NCBI GenBank assembly: GCA_963611755.1
Contig: CAVDTK010000043.1
Span: 1-15,894, forward strand
Reading direction: 5' to 3'
DNA length: 15,894 nt
From: Paratractidigestivibacter sp963611755
GTDB taxonomy: Bacteria; Actinomycetota; Coriobacteriia; Coriobacteriales; Atopobiaceae
A model generated the notes under the pieces. The model was not told where the DNA came from and did no database searches. It saw only the letters and a list, made by a program, of their open reading frames with translations. Made by a program: the position numbers and the translations under genes. Position 1 is the first letter of the stretch. Each line of letters starts with the position of its first letter. Positions 1 through 6,580 of the stretch are shown here, in pieces.

Positions 1-777
1 CTTGAGTGCACCAACATCTACCCGCAGTGGTACTCGCGCATCGCGTACGACAACCAGGTCAAGGAGGGCCTGCCCGCTGTCAACCTGCTGAGAAGCGCCT
101 GGGCGGGCTCGCAGAAGTACGGCAACGTGGTGTGGTCCGGCGACGTGCCCTCCACCTTCGAGGGCTTCCGCGACCAGTTCCAGTGCGGCATCAACATGGC
201 CATCTGCGGCATGCCTTGGTGGACCACCGACATCGGCGGCTTCATGACCGACGACGTCTCGGACCCCTACTTCCAGCAGCTGCTCATCCGCTGGTACGAG
301 TTCGCCGTCTACACGCCCATCCTGCGCATGCACGGCGACCGCGGCCCCTACAACATCCCCAACCTGGACAACTCGAGCTTTGGCGGCGGTTCTCAGCGCA
401 CCGGCCAGCCCAACGAGCTGTGGAGCTACGGCGAGAAGAACTTCAAGATCATGCGCGACTACCTGGACGTGCGCTTGGCCATGAAGCCCTACATCAAGCG
501 CCTGTTCGACGAGGCGCACGAGACCGGCGCCCCGCTGCTTCGCCCGATGTTCTACGAGTTCCCCGCGGACGAGAAGTGCTGGGACCTCTACGACCAGTAC
601 ATGTTCGGCGAGAAGCTCCTGGTTGCCCCCATCCTTACCGAGGACACCTGGGAGCGCGAGGTCTACCTGCCCGCCGGCACCTGGAAAGACACGCGCGACG
701 GTAAGGTCTACGAGGGTGGCCAGACTATCGTCGCGGACGCCCCGCTCGAGTCCATCCCCGTCTTCGAGCGCCAGTAG
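1..777 (+). CDS. GH31 family glycosidase (alpha-glucosidase/alpha-xylosidase type), 3' part only
   Basis: This is the C-terminal 258 residues of a glycoside hydrolase family 31 enzyme; the reading frame is open from base 1 and the start lies outside the window. Visible hallmarks are RSAWAGSQKYG leading to WSGD (Asp at visible residue 48, the expected general acid/base), then MPWWTTDIGGF, and the post-barrel segment RPMFYEFPADE...DQYMFGEKLLVAPI...VYLPAGTW. The nucleophile region should lie upstream and cannot be checked. GH31 enzymes are retaining hydrolases acting on terminal alpha-linked glucose or xylose; which substrate applies here cannot be read from this part. No signal peptide can be judged. 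The stop TAG at 775-777 lies 12 bases before the next start, and AGGAG of the next ribosome site overlaps that stop, so the two genes are surely co-transcribed. Family assignment is firm; specificity is open. Confidence 0.93.
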   Translation, partial: LECTNIYPQWYSRIAYDNQVKEGLPAVNLLRSAWAGSQKYGNVVWSGDVPSTFEGFRDQFQCGINMAICGMPWWTTDIGGFMTDDVSDPYFQQLLIRWYEFAVYTPILRMHGDRGPYNIPNLDNSSFGGGSQRTGQPNELWSYGEKNFKIMRDYLDVRLAMKPYIKRLFDEAHETGAPLLRPMFYEFPADEKCWDLYDQYMFGEKLLVAPILTEDTWEREVYLPAGTWKDTRDGKVYEGGQTIVADAPLESIPVFERQ

Positions 778-789
778 GAGAGACCAAGC

Positions 790-3249
790 ATGAACGAGTC
801 CCAGTTCGGCTACTTCGACGACGAGCGCCGCGAGTACGTGATCACCACGCCCAAGACCCCGCTGCCCTGGATCAACTACCTGGGCACCAACGGGTTCTTC
901 TCGCTGATCTCCAACACCGGCGGCGGCTACAGCTTCTATCGCGACGCCAAGCTGCGCCGCATCACCCGCTACCGCTACAACAACGTGCCGGCGGACAACA
1001 ACGGCCGCTACCTCTACATCAAGGACGGCGACACCGTGTGGAACCCCGGCTGGCAGCCCACGCGCACACCGCTCGACTCCTACGAGTGCCGCCACGGCAT
1101 GGGCTACACCGTCCTCGCTGGCGAGAAGAACGGCGTGGCCGCCGAGGTCCTGAACTTCGTGCCGGTCGACGACGCCTGCCACGTCATGCGCCTGACGCTC
1201 ACCAACAAGACGGATGCCGCGAAGTCCCTCAAGGTCTTCTCGTACGTCGAGTGGTGCCTGTGGAACGCCGACGAGGATGACCGCAACTTCCAGCGCAACC
1301 TCTCGACCGGCGAGGTCGAGGTCCACGGCTCGATGCTCATCCATAAGACCGAGTACCGCGAGCGCCGCGACCACTTTGCCTTCTTCACGGTGAACCGCCC
1401 CGTCGACGGCTTCGACACCGACCGCGCGTCGTTTATCGGCGCCTACAACGGCCCGGACACGCCCGCGGCCGTCGAGGCCGGGGCCTGCACGGGCTCTGTG
1501 GCCTCGGGCTGGAGCCCTGTGGCCGCCCATCAGCTTGACGTCGAGCTCGAGCCCGGCCAGAGCTGGACGGCCGTCTTTGTCCTGGGCTACGTCGAGAACC
1601 CCCGCGACCAGAAGTGGGAGTCCAAGGGCGTGGTCAACCGCGCCGCGGCGCAGGAGCTTGCTTCTCGCTATTCAAACGAGATGCAGGTAGACGTCGCGTT
1701 CGCCAAGCTCAACGCCTACTGGGACGACCTGCTGTCGACCTACAGCGCCCACACGCCCGACCCGCGCGTGGACCGCATGGTCAACGTCTGGAACCAGTAC
1801 CAGTGCATGGTCACGTTCAACATGAGCCGCTCGGCCAGCTACTACGAGAGCGGTATCGGCCGCGGCATGGGCTTCCGCGACTCCAACCAGGACCTTCTCG
1901 GCTTCGTGCACCTGATCCCGGCCGCCGCCCGCCAGCGCATCCTGGACATCGCGGCCACCCAGAAGGCCGACGGGTCCGCCTACCACCAGTACCAGCCGCT
2001 CACCAAGAAGGGCAACTCCGACATCGGCAGCGGCTTCAACGACGACCCGCTGTGGCTTATCGCCGGCGTGTCCGCCTACCTGCGCGAGACGGGCGACGAG
2101 ACGATCCTGGACGAGCTGGTGCCCTTTGACAACGACGAGTCCACGGCTCGCCCCCTGATCGAGCACCTTAAGCGCTCGGTCGACTACACCCTGGCCAACC
2201 TTGGCCCCCATGACCTGCCCCTCATTGGCCGCGCGGACTGGAACGACTGCCTGAACCTCAACTGCTTCTCCGAGGAGCCGGGCGAGAGCTTCCAGACCAC
2301 CGGGCCCTCCGAGGGCCCTGTGGCCGAGTCGACCTTCATCGGCGCGATGTTCGTCAAGTACGCCCGCGAGTACGCCGACATCGCCGAGAAGCGCGGCGAC
2401 GCCGCCGAGGCCGCGCGTGCCCGCGAGGCGGCAGACCGCATGGTGGCCGCCATGGAGACCGACGGCTGGGACGGCGAGTGGTTCGTGCGCGCCTACGACG
2501 CGGCGGGCAACAAGGTGGGCTCTTCCGAGTGCGAGGAGGGCCGCATCTACATCGAGCCGCAGGGCTTCGCGCCGCTGGCGGGCGTCGGCCTTGAGAACGG
2601 CCTGGCAAAGCGCGCGTTGGCGAGCGTCGAGCGCCTGCTGGACACCGAGTACGGCGTCATGATCTTCCAGCCCGCCTACTCCGAGTACCACAAGGAGCTG
2701 GGCGAGGTCTCCAGCTACCCGCCCGGCTACAAGGAGAACGGCGGCATCTTCTGCCACAACAACCCCTGGGTCTCCATCGCCGAGACGCAGGTGGGCCACG
2801 GCGACCGCGCCTTCGAGGTCTACCGCCGCATCTGCCCGGCTTTCCTGCAGGACAAGGCCGCGCTGCACGCGACCGAGCCCTACGTGTACTCCCAGATGGT
2901 GGCCGGCCGCGACGCGGTGAACTTCGGCCAGGGCAAGAACTCGTGGCTCACCGGCACCGCTGCCTGGACCTTCGTGAACGTCTCGCAGTACATCCTGGGG
3001 CTCAAGCCCACGCTGGAGGGCCTCATGGTCGACCCGTGCGTCCCGGCCGACTGGGACGGCTTCGCCCTCACGCGCCGTTACCGCGGCGTCACCTACCAGA
3101 TCGAGGTTGCCAACCCCGACCACGTGGAGAAGGGTGTCGTGGCCGTCGAGGTCGACGGCGAGAAGATCGCCGGGCAGGTGCTGCCGGGCGGCGCCATCGG
3201 GTCTGTCGCCCACGTCAAGGTGACGATGGGCGCCTCGGCCGCGGCTTAG
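790..3249 (+). CDS. GH94 cellobiose-phosphorylase-type enzyme
   Basis: A complete 819-residue protein, the usual length for cellobiose phosphorylase. GH94 enzymes split beta-linked glucose disaccharides with inorganic phosphate to give alpha-glucose-1-phosphate plus a free sugar, saving ATP; they act in the cytoplasm, and no signal peptide is seen here. The N-terminal beta-sandwich (about 1-300) includes PWINYLGTNGFFSLISNTGGGYSFY. The helical barrel carries GIGRGMGFRDSNQDLLGFVH (355-374; Arg358 and Asp364 fit the substrate-binding pair) and RADWNDCLNLNCFS (481-494; Asp486 is the expected catalytic acid). Further sites are ENGGIFCHNNPW (649-660) and the WLTGTAAW segment near the end. The close match to cellobiose phosphorylase motifs favours cellobiose over cellodextrin, laminaribiose or chitobiose, but specificity is inferred. 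ATG is preceded by AGGAG overlapping the upstream stop. It forms an operon with the GH31 gene. Confidence 0.95.
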   Translation: MNESQFGYFDDERREYVITTPKTPLPWINYLGTNGFFSLISNTGGGYSFYRDAKLRRITRYRYNNVPADNNGRYLYIKDGDTVWNPGWQPTRTPLDSYECRHGMGYTVLAGEKNGVAAEVLNFVPVDDACHVMRLTLTNKTDAAKSLKVFSYVEWCLWNADEDDRNFQRNLSTGEVEVHGSMLIHKTEYRERRDHFAFFTVNRPVDGFDTDRASFIGAYNGPDTPAAVEAGACTGSVASGWSPVAAHQLDVELEPGQSWTAVFVLGYVENPRDQKWESKGVVNRAAAQELASRYSNEMQVDVAFAKLNAYWDDLLSTYSAHTPDPRVDRMVNVWNQYQCMVTFNMSRSASYYESGIGRGMGFRDSNQDLLGFVHLIPAAARQRILDIAATQKADGSAYHQYQPLTKKGNSDIGSGFNDDPLWLIAGVSAYLRETGDETILDELVPFDNDESTARPLIEHLKRSVDYTLANLGPHDLPLIGRADWNDCLNLNCFSEEPGESFQTTGPSEGPVAESTFIGAMFVKYAREYADIAEKRGDAAEAARAREAADRMVAAMETDGWDGEWFVRAYDAAGNKVGSSECEEGRIYIEPQGFAPLAGVGLENGLAKRALASVERLLDTEYGVMIFQPAYSEYHKELGEVSSYPPGYKENGGIFCHNNPWVSIAETQVGHGDRAFEVYRRICPAFLQDKAALHATEPYVYSQMVAGRDAVNFGQGKNSWLTGTAAWTFVNVSQYILGLKPTLEGLMVDPCVPADWDGFALTRRYRGVTYQIEVANPDHVEKGVVAVEVDGEKIAGQVLPGGAIGSVAHVKVTMGASAAA

Positions 3250-3270
3250 CTTCGTTTTTCTCCTCCCCCT

Positions 3271-3333
3271 GAAGCCCGGGGGCGCGGGACCCTCCCTCTT
3301 CCCGGGGTCCCGCGCGTCTGGACCCCGGGCTTC
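3271..3333 (+). terminator. Nested GC-rich terminator hairpin after the GH31-GH94 operon
   Basis: Two perfect inverted repeats are nested 22 bases after the GH94 stop. The outer arms are 3271-3281 and 3323-3333 (GAAGCCCGGGG / CCCCGGGCTTC). The inner arms are 3282-3292 and 3305-3315 (GCGCGGGACCC / GGGTCCCGCGC). Together they make about 22 base pairs around a 12-base loop, with a 7-base bulge on the 3' side. The following T content is modest (TCCTTTC), so it may be a weak intrinsic terminator or a 3'-end stabilising structure. Confidence 0.7.
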
Positions 3334-3388
3334 TCCTTTCGGGCTTCTCGCGGCCCGTTGATCCGTCCCGACCCCGACCCCCGAACCT

Positions 3389-3471
3389 CAAGAGACGCGG
3401 GCTGCTGAGCCTGCCTGATACTCCCGTCAAGCAACACCCTTCTCTTCCCATGTTGCGGCCCGTGTCTCTTG
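3389..3471 (+). promoter_or_regulatory. Three-way-junction-like leader upstream of the BMP gene
   Basis: Arms 3389-3401 (CAAGAGACGCGGG) and 3459-3471 (CCCGTGTCTCTTG) pair with one mismatch. They enclose a short GGCT/AGCC hairpin (3400-3403 with 3408-3411, sharing its first Gs with the outer arm) and a six-base-pair hairpin GCAACA/TGTTGC (3431-3436 with 3451-3456). The block lies between the GH94 terminator and the next gene's start at 3568. A further GC hairpin (about 3502-3535) followed by CCTTTCTC stands between it and the start. This could be a regulatory leader for the BMP/phosphoesterase operon. I do not recognise a known riboswitch class and no clear promoter is visible, so the function is inference. 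Confidence 0.35.
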
Positions 3472-3567
3472 GGGCTCGTCCTCCTCATCGGCCCCGGCTT
3501 TCCGCGGCCCTCGGCACCCCCTAGGGCGCCTGCGGCCTTTCTCGCCGACCACCATTGGAGCTGTGCC

Positions 3568-5523
3568 ATGGCAGACGCCTACAGAAAAGCGCTCAAGCGC
3601 GGCGAGCAGGACCTGCGGCGCGCCGTCGCCGAGGGTCGCCACCCCTACATCACCGACCTCGACAGCATCGTCCTCGAGGGCCAGACCGCCGGCTGCGAGC
3701 CGTGCGGAACCATGGAGATCCCGCTCGACATGGTGGTGGGCACCGTCACGCGCGGCCGCCAGGCGGCCTTCTCGCGCACCTTCATGCCGCTTCTCGACCC
3801 CGAAACCGAGTTCGCCATCAAGTGGTCCCGCCTCTACGACATCCAGGTGGAGGAGGGCTACCGCGACCCCGTGCGCGTCATGGAGTTCATGCACCGCTTC
3901 TACGTGCAGGAGGGCAACAAGCGCGTCTCGGTCCTCAAGTACCTGGGCGCTCATACCGTGACGGCCGAGGTCACACGGCTTTATCCCAGCCGCTGGGAGG
4001 GCCCGGAGCGCAGCCTCTACGGCGAGTTCTGCGAGTTCTGGCGCGCCTGCCCCATCTACGACATCGACTTCTCCCGCCCCGGGTCCTACAGGCGCCTGGC
4101 CGCGGCCTTTGGGCGCGACCTATCCCACCCCTGGCCGCCCGACGCGGTGGACTACCTGCGGCAGAGCTATCTTTTCTTCGAGAGCGCGTATCGGCGCGCG
4201 GGCGGCGCACACCTGGACATCACGGCGGCCGACGCTATGCTGGTCTACCTGGGCGTTTATTCGCAGGACCGCATCTTGGACGTGCCGTCCTCCATCGTGG
4301 TGTCGCGCTTGACGCACATCTGGCGCGAGCTTCTTATCGAGGGCAAGCCGGAAAGCGAGAAGGTCGACCTGGTGGAAGAACCCGCGCCCGACGCGCCCGC
4401 CGCCGGCGACGGCGGTGGCCTGGCCTCCGGCGTGCTCAAGTTCTTCATGGGCAAGACCGCCTACACGGCGCGCCGGCCGCTTTTGGTGGCCTTCATCCAC
4501 GACCGCCCGGTGGGGGAGTCCGGCTGGGCCTACGTCCATGACCTGGGCAGACAGCACCTTGAGGAGTACTTTGGCGGCATCGTGCGCACGCAGGTCTTTG
4601 AGAACCGCGGCGACGAGGCGAGCTTCGCCGAGGCCGTGGCGGCGGCCGCCCAGCGCGGGGCCGACGTTGTCTTCACCACCTCGCCCATGCTTATGGACCT
4701 CACGCTGCAGGCCGCGGCGCGCTACCCGCAGATCCGCTTCCTCAACTGCTCGCTGGGGCTGCCGCACCAGCTCGTGCGCTCCTACTACGGCAAGATGTAC
4801 GAGGCAAAGTTCCTGCTCGGCGCCCTGGCGGCCAGCATGAGCGACACGCACCGGATAGGCTACCGGGCCTACTACCCCGTGCGCGGGGCCGTGGCCGAGA
4901 TCAACGCCTATGCCCTGGGGGCGGCGCTCGTCGACCCGCGGGCGCAGGTGGTTCTCAGCTGGTCGAGGGGCGAGGAATGCGACCTTTCCGCCCTCATGCG
5001 CGAGCAGGGGATCGACGTGGTGAGCGGGTCCGACGTGGTCAAGCCCTACCAGGGCTCGGTCGAGTATGGGCTGCATATGCTGAGCTGCGACGGCGCGCTG
5101 GTGGACCTTGCCGGCCCCGCCTGGCGCTGGGACCGCTACTACGAGCTTATCGTGCGGAGCCTTCTCCACGGCACGTGGGACAGCGTGTCCGGCAGCGAGG
5201 AGGGCAAGGCGGTGAGCTACTGGTACGGCATGGCGTCCGGCGTGATCGACGTCGACCTGGCGCCGGGGCTGCCGTACGCGTCGCAGCGCCTGATGGGGTT
5301 CTTGCGCCGCGCGCTGGAGACGGGTGCGATCGCGCCGTTCGAGGGGGAGCTTCGAAGCCAGGACGGGCTGGTGCAACCCGCCGGGTCGGGGCGCCTTTCG
5401 AGCATCGACGTGGTGAGCATGACGTGGCTGGCCAGCAACGTCGAGGGGTCTCTCCCCAAGAGCTGGGAGATCAGCGAGCGGGCACGGGCCTGCGGAGAGG
5501 CGGCCGGGGTCATAGGGGCATGA
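3568..5523 (+). CDS. Cytoplasmic BMP-family (PnrA-like) binding protein with extra N-terminal domain
   Basis: 651 residues. The C-terminal part (about 303-595) is a BMP/nucleoside-binding-like fold: RRPLLVAFIHDRPVGESGWAYVHDLGRQHLEEYFG, then ADVVFTTSPMLMDLTLQAAARYP, ASMSDTHRIGY, and DGALVDLAGP. BMP domains normally bind nucleosides or similar ligands outside the cell, but this protein has no signal peptide or lipobox, so it should be cytoplasmic. The N-terminal domain (1-260) has IPLDMVVGTVTRGRQAAFSRTF and FYVQEGNKRVSVLKYLGA (111-128); the latter resembles the G-x-x-R core of ParB/sulfiredoxin-type domains. A low-complexity linker (about 270-286) joins the two. I chose ATG at 3568 because TTGGAG lies eight bases upstream; an in-frame start at 3469 would add a Pro/Ala-rich stretch unlike the family. 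Its TGA overlaps the next ATG. Family firm; role probably ligand sensing, unproven. Confidence 0.85.
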   Translation: MADAYRKALKRGEQDLRRAVAEGRHPYITDLDSIVLEGQTAGCEPCGTMEIPLDMVVGTVTRGRQAAFSRTFMPLLDPETEFAIKWSRLYDIQVEEGYRDPVRVMEFMHRFYVQEGNKRVSVLKYLGAHTVTAEVTRLYPSRWEGPERSLYGEFCEFWRACPIYDIDFSRPGSYRRLAAAFGRDLSHPWPPDAVDYLRQSYLFFESAYRRAGGAHLDITAADAMLVYLGVYSQDRILDVPSSIVVSRLTHIWRELLIEGKPESEKVDLVEEPAPDAPAAGDGGGLASGVLKFFMGKTAYTARRPLLVAFIHDRPVGESGWAYVHDLGRQHLEEYFGGIVRTQVFENRGDEASFAEAVAAAAQRGADVVFTTSPMLMDLTLQAAARYPQIRFLNCSLGLPHQLVRSYYGKMYEAKFLLGALAASMSDTHRIGYRAYYPVRGAVAEINAYALGAALVDPRAQVVLSWSRGEECDLSALMREQGIDVVSGSDVVKPYQGSVEYGLHMLSCDGALVDLAGPAWRWDRYYELIVRSLLHGTWDSVSGSEEGKAVSYWYGMASGVIDVDLAPGLPYASQRLMGFLRRALETGAIAPFEGELRSQDGLVQPAGSGRLSSIDVVSMTWLASNVEGSLPKSWEISERARACGEAAGVIGA

Positions 5524-6209
5524 AGGTTTTGGCCATCGCCGACGTCGAGGACCGGCGCCTCTGGGACAACTACTCCCCCGAGCGCCTGAAGGACGTCGAT
5601 CTTATCCTTTCGGCGGGCGACTTGGACGCGAGCTATCTCGAGTTTCTCGTCACCGTTTCAAATAAACCGCTGGTATACGTACGTGGAAACCACGACGACG
5701 GCTACGGGCGCCGGGCGCCGGGCGGTTGCATCTGCGTGGAGGACTCGGTCTACGTGTGGCAGGGCGTGCGTATCGCCGGGCTGGGCGGGTCTGCCGCCTA
5801 CCGGTTTGGCGCCAATATGTATACCGAGGAAGAGATGGAGTGGCGCGTGCGGCGGCTGGAGCTCAAGATCCGGCTGCTCGGGGGCGTCGACGTGCTGCTC
5901 ACGCACGCGCCGGCCCGCGGGGTGGGGGACCTTGACGACCGGGCGCACCGCGGCTTCGATTGCTTCAACCGGCTGATCGAGCGCTGGCACCCGGACTACC
6001 TGGTGCACGGCCACGTCCACAAGGAGTACCTGCCCGATTTCCAGCGCACGCGCGTGCTGGAGTGCGGGACCCATGTGGTCAACGCGTACGACTACACCAC
6101 GTTTGACCTGGCAAAAGACGAGTACCCCGACCGCGGGTGGATGGGGGCCTTGGCTAACTCGGCGTGCCTGCGCGACTCGATGGCCCAGTCCGGCGACCCG
6201 GTCTGGTAG
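5520..6209 (+). CDS. Calcineurin-like metallophosphoesterase with D-x-E first motif
   Basis: 229 residues, a compact single-domain metallophosphoesterase. Motifs in order: IADVE (Asp8, with Glu10 where most relatives have His), SAGDLD (Asp34), VRGNHDD (Asn57-His58-Asp59), LLTHAP (His129), and VHGHVH (His165, His167). The metal site looks intact apart from the D-x-E change. No signal peptide, so cytoplasmic. Its ATG overlaps the BMP gene's TGA (ATGA), a sign of translational coupling and a joint job; AGGGG lies just upstream. The substrate is unknown: nucleotides, cyclic nucleotides or phosphoproteins are all possible for this superfamily. A long-armed RNA-like element begins 41 bases after the stop. 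Confidence 0.9.
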   Translation: MKVLAIADVEDRRLWDNYSPERLKDVDLILSAGDLDASYLEFLVTVSNKPLVYVRGNHDDGYGRRAPGGCICVEDSVYVWQGVRIAGLGGSAAYRFGANMYTEEEMEWRVRRLELKIRLLGGVDVLLTHAPARGVGDLDDRAHRGFDCFNRLIERWHPDYLVHGHVHKEYLPDFQRTRVLECGTHVVNAYDYTTFDLAKDEYPDRGWMGALANSACLRDSMAQSGDPVW

Positions 6210-6250
6210 GCGGGCGGTCGGGGCGACGACGCCACTTCAAGTTAATAATT

Positions 6251-6384
6251 CAACATCTTGGCCGACTAAATCGAATCCGGTGAGTATCCGTGAAACTCGC
6301 AAGTCTTCTACCTGGGCAAATACAAGGCGAACTTGCCTGTATACCTGCCAAGCCTAATTTAGTCGGCCAAGATGTTGAGTTTTT
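6251..6384 (+). ncRNA. Structured RNA-like element A with 21-bp terminal stem and T tract
   Basis: Perfect 21-base inverted arms at 6251-6271 and 6357-6377 (key ends CAACATCTTGG / CCAAGATGTTG) enclose 85 bases. In RNA the stem extends four further pairs outward (AATT/AGTT, one U-G). TTTTT follows at 6380-6384. Inside is a symmetric 7x7 internal loop (6272-6278 CGAATCC; 6350-6356 AAGCCTA), then a second stem GGTGAGTAT/ATACCTGCC (6279-6287 with 6341-6349). That stem's wobbles are G-U in plus RNA but would be C-A in minus RNA, so I assign the plus strand. The apical part can form alternative hairpins, for example GCAAGT/ACTTGC. It may be a 3'-UTR or independent small RNA ending in its own terminator. 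Family unknown; the layout recalls candidate RNAs such as 'skipping-rope', which I cannot verify. Confidence 0.6.
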
Positions 6385-6422
6385 CATTTCTCGGGCGCAG
6401 AGGCGCGAGAGAAAAAAATGAA
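6383..6422. other. Imperfect palindrome between RNA-like elements A and B
   Basis: TTCATTTCTCG (6383-6393) pairs with GCGCGAGA plus AAATGAA (6403-6410 and 6416-6422) around the small GGCGCAGAGGCGC centre, with bulges. It is flanked by T5 on the left and contains A7 on the right, so each strand meets a T run after a hairpin. It may serve as a short bidirectional terminator separating elements A and B and the two convergent genes. Confidence 0.4.
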
Positions 6423-6553
6423 CAAGTATGCCATCAAAATCGAAGTCGCCAGGTACAGCCCTAGGTGACAGAAAGAAAACCGCAGGTCAAAGACTTGCGA
6501 TTTTCTCGTCTACTTGCCCATGCCGGTTTTGATGGCATACTTGTCAACTTTTT
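6422..6553 (+). ncRNA. Structured RNA-like element B, tandem to A, with 21-bp terminal stem and T tract
   Basis: Arms at 6422-6442 and 6524-6544 pair over 21 positions (ACAAGTATGCCATC / GATGGCATACTTGT at the ends, one U-G). TTTTT follows at 6549-6553. A 7x7 internal loop (6443-6449, 6517-6523) leads to CAGGTA/TACTTG (6450-6455 with 6511-6516), mirroring element A. The apical part holds a strong hairpin CGCAGGTC-AAA-GACTTGCG flanked by GAAAA/TTTTC (about 6475-6505). The arm sequence is unrelated to A, yet AAATCGAA at the 5' side and TACYTGCC at the 3' side recur at nearly the same offsets. Wobble pairs favour plus-strand RNA, antisense to the nearby dehydrogenase gene. On the minus strand a T7 run after the left arm could also terminate that gene, so strand is not certain. 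Confidence 0.55.
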
Positions 6554-6580
6554 GCTGGAGGACGTCGCCTAGGCCGCCGC

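Noticed and set aside
1672..3213. A 513-codon open frame on the minus strand inside the GH94 gene
   Set aside because: It is the antisense shadow of a high-GC gene with third-position GC; its product is Val/Gly/Ala/His-rich with no motif, while the plus frame is a full GH94 enzyme.
4120..5376. A 418-codon minus frame inside the BMP gene
   Set aside because: Low-complexity composition and no start context; the overlapping plus frame has clear BMP motifs.
6251..6544. Insertion-sequence or MITE ends
   Set aside because: The arms of the elements differ completely from each other and I see no target-site duplication, so conserved transposon ends are unlikely.
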